DNA of 64,000 nt from Bifidobacterium sp. B4142 (GTDB lineage Bacteria > Actinomycetota > Actinomycetes > Actinomycetales > Bifidobacteriaceae): NCBI RefSeq assembly GCF_026537325.1, contig NZ_JAFNMJ010000001.1, positions 124,001 through 188,000 on the forward strand, given 5' to 3'. Of this stretch, positions 26,348-33,430 are shown piece after piece. Under the pieces are notes generated by a model. It did no database searches. It saw only the letters and a program-made list of their open reading frames with translations, and was not told where the DNA came from. Numbering within the stretch: position 1 is the stretch's first letter; every line of letters begins with the position of its first letter. Made by a program: the position numbers and the translations under genes.

Positions 26348-27750
26348 ACGGTGCGCTGAAAGTCCTTTTAGACATCTTCCGACAGCCTGCCGTCATTGTC
26401 GCCCTGATCTCCCTGATCGGCCTGACGCTTCAGCGCAAGTCTGCCACAGACATCATGAAGGGAACTGTTAGGACGTTCGTGGGTTTTCTGGTTCTGACTG
26501 CAGGCGCGGGTGTGGTGACCAACGCATTGACTCCTTTTGGGGATATGTTCCAGCATGCTTTCCACGTCCAGGGCGTTGTCCCCAACAATGAGGCCATTGT
26601 CGGTAGGGTCCTGGTCAAATACGGTTCTATTGCAGCACTGATCTTTTTCTTTGGGATGATTGTCAACATCTTGCTTTCGGCAACGTCATACTTCAAATAT
26701 GTTTACTTGTCAGGACACGTGGCCTTCTATATGGCCACGATGATAACTGTCATTTTCGTCACAGCAGGATTCCCTACCTGGCAGACCTTGCTATGGGGAT
26801 CCATCGCCCAGGGGCTGGTCATGACTCTTTCCCCTGCGATTGTGCAGCCTTTCATGAAAAAAGTCACTGGCACCGATGATGTGGCCCTTGGGCACACTGG
26901 TGGCTCGGGCATCGCTCTGGGTGGTCTGGTGGCTACGCTCACTCGCAGCAAGAAGCATCCATCCAAATCGACTGAGGAGATCAATTTTCCCAAGAATCTG
27001 AGCTTCCTGCGCGATACCACGGTCATCGTGGCTCTGTCTATGGCCGTGATCTATGTCATTGTGGCGCTCTTCGCGGGTTCTGCTTATATCGAGAGCAAGC
27101 TCAGCGGCGGACAGAACTTCATCGTCTATGTGATCATTCAGGCAGCTACTTTCTCAGCCGGCGTCTATATTATCCTGGCGGGTGTCCGTGTGGTCCTAGG
27201 TGAGATTGTTCCAGCCTTCAAGGGCATCAGTGAACATCTGGTCAAGAACGCCAAGCCTGCCCTGGATGTCCCCGTCACCTTCACCTTTGCTCCCAACGCA
27301 GTCCTGGTCGGATTCCTGTCAAGCTTTGTCGGCGGCATTGTGGGCATGGCCATCTTGGCTTTGGCTGGCACCACCGTCATCATCCCCGGAGTCGTGTCTC
27401 ACTTCATGACAGGTGGAGCCACAGGCGTGATCGGCAACGGCGCGGGCGGGCGACGTGGTGCCGTTCTCGGTTCCTTTGTCAATGGACTAGCCATTACCTT
27501 CCTGCCCTACCTGCTCCTTCCAGTGCTGGGTTCCTTTGGCAAGGGAGCCGCCACGTATTCCGGCCCCGATTTCGGCGTTGCCGGTCTTTTCCTGGGCTAT
27601 CTCGACAAGGCAGGTGGGCAAATTGCCATGATTGTGGGAATAATAGTCGTGCTGATCTTGGTCTATGTGGTCTCCTATTTCATGAACAAGCGCAAGAAGG
27701 CCATTTCGACTGCTGCTGATGCAGCCGACAAAGACAAGGCCACTGCCTGA
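26344..27750 (+). CDS. PTS EIIC, ascorbate (UlaA/SgaT) type permease (second system)
   Basis: 468-residue membrane permease with the same landmarks as the first EIIC: LTAGAGVVTNALTPFGDMF, VVLGEIVPAFKGI and GNGAGGRRGAVLGSFVNGL. The FDGGGAG segment of the first permease is replaced by MTGGATG, so the substrate-binding loop differs. About ten hydrophobic segments and a short Lys/Ala/Asp tail. It ends the EIIABC operon; gntR follows after 243 bp with no obvious terminator between them. Substrate unknown; the amidohydrolase downstream hints at an amide- or lactam-containing compound. Confidence 0.92.
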   Translation: MNGALKVLLDIFRQPAVIVALISLIGLTLQRKSATDIMKGTVRTFVGFLVLTAGAGVVTNALTPFGDMFQHAFHVQGVVPNNEAIVGRVLVKYGSIAALIFFFGMIVNILLSATSYFKYVYLSGHVAFYMATMITVIFVTAGFPTWQTLLWGSIAQGLVMTLSPAIVQPFMKKVTGTDDVALGHTGGSGIALGGLVATLTRSKKHPSKSTEEINFPKNLSFLRDTTVIVALSMAVIYVIVALFAGSAYIESKLSGGQNFIVYVIIQAATFSAGVYIILAGVRVVLGEIVPAFKGISEHLVKNAKPALDVPVTFTFAPNAVLVGFLSSFVGGIVGMAILALAGTTVIIPGVVSHFMTGGATGVIGNGAGGRRGAVLGSFVNGLAITFLPYLLLPVLGSFGKGAATYSGPDFGVAGLFLGYLDKAGGQIAMIVGIIVVLILVYVVSYFMNKRKKAISTAADAADKDKATA

Positions 27751-27897
27751 GGCTGAAACCTGATCCTGTCTGAAGACAACAGCGATGGCGATGAAGGGCA
27801 ATGGTGTTCGACGGGCTTTGCGAAATCGATACCATGGCCCCTCCGCAGTCGCTGGATGTTCCGCAGTAGTTTGCTGTAGCGCGTAAACGCGGAGCTT

Positions 27898-27908
27898 GTG
27901 CGATATCG
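27898..27908. promoter_or_regulatory. Shared 11-bp element, gntR copy
   Basis: GTGCGATATCG, identical to 24496-24506. The 10-bp palindrome ATTCATGAAT lies further downstream at 27952-27961. Either could be a GntR-family operator. Confidence 0.35.
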
Positions 27909-27993
27909 TTGAGGATGACAATCCCCAGTTGGCACGGTAGGCAGGATTGCAATTCATGAATGCGATGAAGTCGGGTGGGGGGTCGGTTCTGCA

Positions 27994-28725
27994 ATGGTAG
28001 ATGGAATTCCCAAGTATGTATCCGTGCGGGACCATTTGCGCGGAAGCATCAAACGGATGAAGGATGGGGCGCAGCTGCCTACTGAGTCCGAACTTTGCGC
28101 ACGGTACAAGGTCAGTCGGATCACGGTTCGCCATGCCATAGAAGATCTGATTCGTGAGGGATTGATCGTTCGCAGTCAGGGCAAGGGAACCTTCAAGCTG
28201 AAGTCGCCCGCTTCCTCCCGTGAGGTGATCAACGGCCGCATCAGAGGATTCTGGCGCCAGCAGCATGATCTGGGCAGAACGGTCAAGACTCGGGTGCTGG
28301 GCAACAGGATTGTCACGAATGCTGATATTGCAACGAAGCTGGGTCTGGAGGCTGATGCGGACCTGATAGAGCTGGAGCGACTGCGCTATGTCAATGGCAA
28401 CCTGCAGCAATACGTCTGCACCTACCTGCCGGATGCTCAGTTTCCGGAGATACTTGAGCACGATTTCTCCCATGGATCCCTCTATGACTTTATCGAAGGT
28501 CGTTACGATGTCAGACTCGCCAGGAACGAAGTCGTGGTTCGCATTGAAAATGTCGATTCGCGGATCGCCGGGTACTTTCATGTGGACAGGGCCCGGCCTG
28601 TGCTGGCTATGGACTCCACCGTCTTTGACGGATTCGGTTCGGTGGTGGCATTCGGCGTGGCTCTTCAACCGCCTGCATATTCCGAAATAGAGTTTGTTAT
28701 CAACAGCGTGCCGGACTCCAGGTGA
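27994..28725 (+). CDS. GntR-family regulator with UTRA domain (HutC subfamily)
   Basis: One-component regulator. Residues 1-70 form the winged helix (QLPTESELCARYKVSRITVR, then GLIVRSQGKGTF), and the remainder is a UTRA ligand-binding domain with the typical ERLRYVNGNLQQYVCTYLP and ending in an EIEFVINSV strand. UTRA domains bind phosphorylated sugars or small metabolites, so the product of the PTS would be a natural effector. The start is ATG 27994; only a G-run serves as a ribosome binding site. Location between the EII operon and the amidohydrolase makes it their likely regulator. Confidence 0.92.
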   Translation: MVDGIPKYVSVRDHLRGSIKRMKDGAQLPTESELCARYKVSRITVRHAIEDLIREGLIVRSQGKGTFKLKSPASSREVINGRIRGFWRQQHDLGRTVKTRVLGNRIVTNADIATKLGLEADADLIELERLRYVNGNLQQYVCTYLPDAQFPEILEHDFSHGSLYDFIEGRYDVRLARNEVVVRIENVDSRIAGYFHVDRARPVLAMDSTVFDGFGSVVAFGVALQPPAYSEIEFVINSVPDSR

Positions 28726-28858
28726 TGTTTTCTGCTCGGAGAGGCCGACAGCGGTCTTTGGCGATGACTTCGGATGTCTGCTGCGTTTCGGAAATTCTGG
28801 TCCGAATCATGCTATCAGGCTGCGTCTGAATGGTATCTTCGCCTGCGCGTCAGGCTTG

Positions 28859-28894
28859 TCAAGCTTGAATGGTTCGTCCTGCCATGGATATTAT
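28859..28894 (+). promoter_or_regulatory. Promoter of the amidohydrolase gene with overlapping palindrome
   Basis: TTGAAT (28865-28870), 18-bp spacer, TATTAT (28889-28894). The -35 overlaps the perfect 10-bp palindrome TCAAGCTTGA (28859-28868), a candidate operator. Confidence 0.55.
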
Positions 28895-28955
28895 TGGCCA
28901 TATATGCCCGATTCCTCGCAATGAGTGCATCGGAGATGGGAAGGCAGGTACGACC

Positions 28956-30302
28956 ATGGGGCGTCTTCAAGGCAGGAAAGAGCGCGAGCCGTTTGTGCTC
29001 GAGCATGCCAGTATCGCGACCGGTGATGAAAAAGGCACGGTCCAGAAGGATATGTCTGTTCTGGTGTCCGCGGACGGCCGGATAGAGCAAGTCTGTCCGA
29101 CCCCGCTGGCCTACGTGCCTTCCGGATACCATCGCATCAACGCTACGGGCAAGTTTGTGGCACCCGGCCTCATTAATGCCCATACCCACCTCTTCGCCGA
29201 CGGCAAGCCCCTGTCTGGCGGCACGGAGCTGTCGCCGCGTGTGGTCGATGCTGGTTTGAAAGTGGTGCACAGCCCTGCCGGGAAAGTCCTTATGGATGTC
29301 AGGATCAAGGGCAACGTTTCCACGCTGTTGAACTCGGGAGTGACGACCATTCGTACCCTGGGTGATGTGGGTTATGAGGCGGTTCGTCTGCGCGACAGGA
29401 TTGACGCCGACGAGCTGACTGGTCCACGCATGCTGGCTGCTGGCCCCCTCCTGGCGATTCCCGGAGGGCATGGCGATCCTTTCATCGCCCTGTCCTGCTC
29501 CTCTCCCGAAGAGGCCAGACGCCGGACCAGGGAGAACCTGGATCATGGGGTCAATGCCATCAAGGTGGCTGCGACCGGTGGCGTCACCGATGCTACCAAG
29601 CTTGGTGAGGCCGGCAGCCCGCAGATGACCGAGGAGGAAATGGCTGCCGTCTGCGATGAGGCCCATGAGTTTGGTGTGCTCGTCGCAGCGCACGCTCAGA
29701 GCCCGGAGGGGGTCAAGGCCGCTCTCAAGGCTGGCGTGGACACCATCGAGCATGGCAGCGCTCTTGACGACGAGATGATTGGGCTCTTCCTCGACAATCC
29801 GCGCTCGCTTCGCGGCTTCTCGGCCTTGGACCCCACCTTGTCCGCTGGCCTGCCTCTGGTCAAGGTCAGCCAGCAGGAGCTGGGGATCAGCGACATAGTT
29901 CGAGGCAATTCCGAGCTGGTAGTCGACGGCATGGTCAAGAGCGCTAAGCAGGCCCACGAGAACGGCATTGCCGTCGGCGTTGGCACCGACACCGGCATGA
30001 CCTTCGTGCCCCAGTACGGCACTTGGCGTGAGCTGGATTATCTGGTGCGGTACGCTGACTTCACTCCAGCGCAGGCCTTCCACGCCGCAACTCAGGTCAA
30101 TGCCCGAAACCTGGGCTTCGACAATATCACTGGCTCGGTCGACACGGGCAAGGATGCGGATCTGATCGTCCTTGACGAGGATCCTGCCAAGAATGTGCGG
30201 ACCTTGGCTGACCCCAAGCTGGTAATCGTCCGTGGCAAGCCGGTCTGGCGGCCTGAAGTCGAGCACTTCAAGGAGATCGATCGCCTGCTTGACAGCTTCT
30301 GA
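28956..30302 (+). CDS. Metal-dependent amidohydrolase (prolidase/imidazolonepropionase-like)
   Basis: Hydrolase of the binuclear-metal amidohydrolase superfamily. From ATG 28956 all ligands can be placed: His76 and His78 (GLINAHTHLF), the carboxylated Lys203 (NAIKVAATGG), His246 (LVAAHAQSP), His266 (DTIEHGSAL) and the catalytic Asp345 (GVGTDTGMTF). The 448-residue protein has the usual beta-sandwich ends (RINATGKFVAPG; GKDADLIVLDEDP). Relatives cleave Xaa-Pro or Xaa-Arg dipeptides or open cyclic amides; the substrate here is unknown. No signal peptide: it acts in the cytoplasm, possibly on the product of the adjacent PTS. AAGG 11 bases upstream supports the start. Confidence 0.88.
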   Translation: MGRLQGRKEREPFVLEHASIATGDEKGTVQKDMSVLVSADGRIEQVCPTPLAYVPSGYHRINATGKFVAPGLINAHTHLFADGKPLSGGTELSPRVVDAGLKVVHSPAGKVLMDVRIKGNVSTLLNSGVTTIRTLGDVGYEAVRLRDRIDADELTGPRMLAAGPLLAIPGGHGDPFIALSCSSPEEARRRTRENLDHGVNAIKVAATGGVTDATKLGEAGSPQMTEEEMAAVCDEAHEFGVLVAAHAQSPEGVKAALKAGVDTIEHGSALDDEMIGLFLDNPRSLRGFSALDPTLSAGLPLVKVSQQELGISDIVRGNSELVVDGMVKSAKQAHENGIAVGVGTDTGMTFVPQYGTWRELDYLVRYADFTPAQAFHAATQVNARNLGFDNITGSVDTGKDADLIVLDEDPAKNVRTLADPKLVIVRGKPVWRPEVEHFKEIDRLLDSF

Positions 30303-30412
30303 TCATTAGTATCGGAACCATTCGGAGGCGTGCACTAGTTTGGCTCACTGATAGCTCCCCTGATGACCAGGTGGTATGCAAGCATGTCGGTATGCACAAG
30401 GGAGAACCGAGA

Positions 30413-31444
30413 ATGGACCAGGTCGGCCAGACCAAGGTCGTAGGAAGGTTGGCCCCTTCGCCGACTGGGCGGATGCATATAGGCAATATCTATGCCTGTC
30501 TGGCGGCCTGGCTGGGTGTCAGGTCGCAAGGGCCTGGTGGGGTTCTGCGGCTCCGCATCGAAGATATAGATACGCCGCGGGTGGTCGAGGATGCTGATCG
30601 TTGGATCATGGATGACCTGGCCTGGCTGGGGTTGGGTTGGGACGGCGAGGCGGTCTACCAGTCCCAGCGCGCCGATATCTATAGTCAGGCATTGAAGCTA
30701 CTGGAATCCCAGCAATTGATCGGCGGGCAGCCTCTGGTTTATCCATGCTTCTGTTCGCGGGCCGATATTCGTGCAGCATCAGCGCCGAATGAAGGTGACG
30801 GGTTCATCGTCTACCTGGGCACTTGCCGAGGACTTTCCCATCAGACAATCAGTGAAAGGCTGGCTCGGGGGCAGAGGCACAGCCTCCGAATCGCGGTCCC
30901 TGATCAGTCCGACGAGCCGGATGCCACCTGTCGCTTCGACGATCTGATCTATGGCCCGCAGTCCTTCAATCTGCCCAGGCAGGTCGGCGATGTGGTCGTC
31001 AGACGTTCGGACGGCTTGGTTTCCTACCAGTTGGCAGTGACGGTGGATGACCTGGCCACGGGTGTCAATCAGATTGTGCGGGGAAGGGACCTGCTAAGGT
31101 CAACAGCCATCCAGATGTGGATCCGGCACCATCTCCAACCGCAGGCTCCTGGTGTTCAGTATGCCCATTTGCCGCTGATCGATGGCGTAGACGGCAGGAG
31201 GATGTCCAAGCGCTTTGGATCGCCGGACCTGGGGTCACTCAGAAGAGACGGCTGGTCGGCCAGGCAGGTGTTGGGAGTCTGCGGCTGGCTCCTGGGTCTC
31301 TTGCAACGGCCCAGACCTGCAAGCGCACAGGAATTGCTGGATGGTTTCACGTGGAACACACTGGCTGCTGACCGCGAAGACCGGCAGCTGGACCTGAGCG
31401 ACCCAAACGAGCTGACCGTTTCTGATGTGAAGCCGAGTTTGTAG
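30413..31444 (+). CDS. gluQ: Glutamyl-Q tRNA(Asp) synthetase
   Basis: Truncated class I synthetase-like enzyme that attaches glutamate to queuosine in tRNA(Asp). It has MHIGN (residues 21-25) as the HIGH motif, RRMSKRFG as the KMSKS equivalent, and the zinc pattern CFC...Y-x3-C (PCFCSRAD, VYLGTCRG), characteristic of YadB/GluQ rather than full GltX. The 343 residues lack an anticodon-binding domain. AGGGAG eight bases before ATG 30413 fixes the start. The presence of GluQ implies the cell makes or salvages queuosine. Confidence 0.9.
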   Translation: MDQVGQTKVVGRLAPSPTGRMHIGNIYACLAAWLGVRSQGPGGVLRLRIEDIDTPRVVEDADRWIMDDLAWLGLGWDGEAVYQSQRADIYSQALKLLESQQLIGGQPLVYPCFCSRADIRAASAPNEGDGFIVYLGTCRGLSHQTISERLARGQRHSLRIAVPDQSDEPDATCRFDDLIYGPQSFNLPRQVGDVVVRRSDGLVSYQLAVTVDDLATGVNQIVRGRDLLRSTAIQMWIRHHLQPQAPGVQYAHLPLIDGVDGRRMSKRFGSPDLGSLRRDGWSARQVLGVCGWLLGLLQRPRPASAQELLDGFTWNTLAADREDRQLDLSDPNELTVSDVKPSL

Positions 31445-31575
31445 GTTCTTCTAACTCGAGTTTTGTCGCTTGTTCACGGCCTCCGCTTTCTCCCGGGGCT
31501 GTGTATTTGCCGGTATGAGCCACTGGCTACCATGGCCTCAGTCAAGGTTTCCGGATTTTAAGGAGGTAGCGGGTC

Positions 31576-32388
31576 ATGGTCGCCTATATGGACCACAAGG
31601 ATCTGGGCAATCGCCGGATCAGCCGGGAACGTGCCGCGCAGATCGCAGATGGGGTCAAGCGTGTGTCTGACAGGATCGCCAAAGCGGAGGGCTCAGCCGG
31701 CCGAAAAGAAGGCTCGGTGACTCTGTTGGCGGCCACCAAGACCCGCGATGTGGGCGAGATCATGGCAGCCATCGATGCCGGGGTGCAGCGGATCGGCGAG
31801 AACCGTCCCCAGGAGGTCACCGCCAAGGCCCAGGGATTGCTGGAGCTCTGTCGGGACAGGGGATTGGTCCTTGGCACCGACGCTGCGGGCAGAGATTCAT
31901 CCAGCGTGGGTTTCCGTCTGATCGGGCAGCTCCAATCCAACAAGATCAATAAGATCCTGCCATATGTCGACACGGTCGAGTCGGTCGACGGGCCTTCCTT
32001 GGCTCGGAAGCTGGCCACGCGGGCACTGGCTGCGGGCAGGACCGTGGGCATACTCCTGGAGGTCAACGAGTCCGGCGAGCAGGCCAAGTCGGGATGCGCC
32101 CCCGACCAGGCCTTGGATCTGGCCTATGAGCTGGCTGCTATGGAGGGGATTCAGCTTAAGGGTCTGATGACCGTCGGTGCACATGTGGACGACGAGGCCG
32201 TCATCAGGAGCGGATTCGCCCATTTGCGTGGTTTGCGCGACCGCATCAGGGATTCGGGGGAGTCTGGCACCGGCACCTGCACCATGCTGTCCATGGGGAT
32301 GACCGGAGACATGGAGTATGCGGTGGCTGAGGGGTCGACCGAGGTTCGTGTAGGTACAGCCATTTTCGGCCCGCGGGCTTTTATCTGA
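31576..32388 (+). CDS. YggS-family pyridoxal phosphate homeostasis protein
   Basis: PLP-binding protein with an alanine-racemase-like barrel that buffers PLP and affects amino-acid metabolism. The PLP lysine is Lys55 in LLAATKTRDVGEI; GENRPQEV, LIGQLQSNKINKI and LSMGMTGDMEYAVAEGSTEVRVGTA (last two family signatures) follow in order. At 270 residues it is slightly longer than the E. coli form. AAGGAGG sits upstream of ATG 31576. No cell-division genes (sepF, ftsZ), the more common neighbours in actinobacteria, are adjacent. Confidence 0.92.
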   Translation: MVAYMDHKDLGNRRISRERAAQIADGVKRVSDRIAKAEGSAGRKEGSVTLLAATKTRDVGEIMAAIDAGVQRIGENRPQEVTAKAQGLLELCRDRGLVLGTDAAGRDSSSVGFRLIGQLQSNKINKILPYVDTVESVDGPSLARKLATRALAAGRTVGILLEVNESGEQAKSGCAPDQALDLAYELAAMEGIQLKGLMTVGAHVDDEAVIRSGFAHLRGLRDRIRDSGESGTGTCTMLSMGMTGDMEYAVAEGSTEVRVGTAIFGPRAFI

Positions 32389-32441
32389 CCAGCCGCTGTC
32401 TGTTTGGGAGCCTGATTCTCTTAAGAGGCCCGGCCTGGGGC

Positions 32442-32447
32442 TAGACT
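32442..32447 (+). promoter_or_regulatory. -10 element of a probably leaderless FAH-family mRNA
   Basis: TAGACT ends seven bases before the ATG at 32455 and there is no ribosome binding site. Confidence 0.55.
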
Positions 32448-32454
32448 GTGCCCT

Positions 32455-33270
32455 ATGAGAATCGCGCGTTTTTCCTACAAGGACACCCCACGATACGCTT
32501 TCGTCCAAACCGACAAGTATGACGGCAAGGATTACCTGGTCGAGCTAAGAGGCTACCCCTTGACTGGCCAGCAGGTCGAACCCACCGGCAAGCGTTACCC
32601 CCTGGACGACGAGGATGTGCGGCTGCTGGCCCCGGTCATCCCCTCCAAGATCTACGGAGCGGCCAAGAACTACCGCGCCCACGCCGCCTACATGGCTGAG
32701 CATGGCCAGTCCTCGAACCCGGAGCCTCCGGAAAAGCTCATGCTCTTTATGAAGCCCTCCACCTCGGTCATTGGCCCTGACGACCCCATTGTCAAGCCCT
32801 CCTGCAGCAAGGACATGAACTATGAGCCAGAGGTAGCCGTCGTCATAGGCAGGATGGCCCGGAAGGTGAGCGTCAACGAGGCTATGGACCATGTGCTGGG
32901 TTACACCTGCGTCAACGATGTGACCCTGCGTGACCTGCAGAAGAACGACCCCATGTGGACCCGTTGCAAGGGCTTTGACACCGCCTGCCCTCTTGGGCCC
33001 TGGATCGAAACCGACCTGGACTACCGGGATGCGAAGGTCTCTTTCAAGCTCAACGGGGAAGAGGTGCCTGAGGCCAGGGGCACCACCGCTGACCTGATCC
33101 ACTCCATCCCTGAGCAGATCGCCTTCATCTCCAGCTTCGCGACCCTACTGCCCGGCGATGTCATCATGACCGGTACCCCAAACGCCACAGGTTCGTTGAA
33201 AAACCGCGACGAAGCTACTGTCCAGGTGGAGGGAATCGGCTACCTGCGCAATGTGGTCATCGACGAGTAG
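32455..33270 (+). CDS. Fumarylacetoacetate hydrolase (FAH) family protein
   Basis: Member of the FAH superfamily, which includes acylpyruvases, oxaloacetate decarboxylases and hydroxyhepta-diene-dioate isomerases. Landmarks: KIYGAAKNYRAHAAYM, the metal-binding MNYEPEVAVVIGR with its Glu residues, YTCVNDVTLRDLQ, RCKGFDTACPLGPWI and the C-terminal DVIMTGTPNATGS. The 271-residue length is normal. The exact reaction cannot be told; no aromatic-degradation genes are nearby, so an oxaloacetate- or acylpyruvate-clearing role is the more likely one in a fermentative organism. Confidence 0.88.
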   Translation: MRIARFSYKDTPRYAFVQTDKYDGKDYLVELRGYPLTGQQVEPTGKRYPLDDEDVRLLAPVIPSKIYGAAKNYRAHAAYMAEHGQSSNPEPPEKLMLFMKPSTSVIGPDDPIVKPSCSKDMNYEPEVAVVIGRMARKVSVNEAMDHVLGYTCVNDVTLRDLQKNDPMWTRCKGFDTACPLGPWIETDLDYRDAKVSFKLNGEEVPEARGTTADLIHSIPEQIAFISSFATLLPGDVIMTGTPNATGSLKNRDEATVQVEGIGYLRNVVIDE

Positions 33271-33300
33271 CAAATAACAGGAGAACAAGCGACATAAAAA

Positions 33301-33321
33301 CTTGAGTCATTTAGGCTCAAG
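33301..33321. promoter_or_regulatory. HAIR operator (HspR binding site) upstream of clpB
   Basis: CTTGAGT-N7-GCTCAAG matches the HspR-associated inverted repeat consensus CTTGAGT-N7-ACTCAAG at 13 of 14 positions. It lies 110 bp before the clpB start, so clpB is expected to be repressed by HspR and induced by heat. hspR itself is not in the window. Confidence 0.88.
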
Positions 33322-33430
33322 TTTGGGAATAGGTGTCCTCCTTTCGCTGTTGTAGAAGACAGATGAACCCGTGACGGGGTCTGGTCGAGTGATTCGGCTG
33401 GTCCCGCCGAAGAATGTTGGAGGATGCTCT

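Noticed and set aside
23926-30302. Genomic island inserted at tRNA-Lys
   Set aside because: The tRNA is a common integration target and an accessory locus follows, but no integrase and no repeat of the tRNA 3' end was found up to 30.4 kb.
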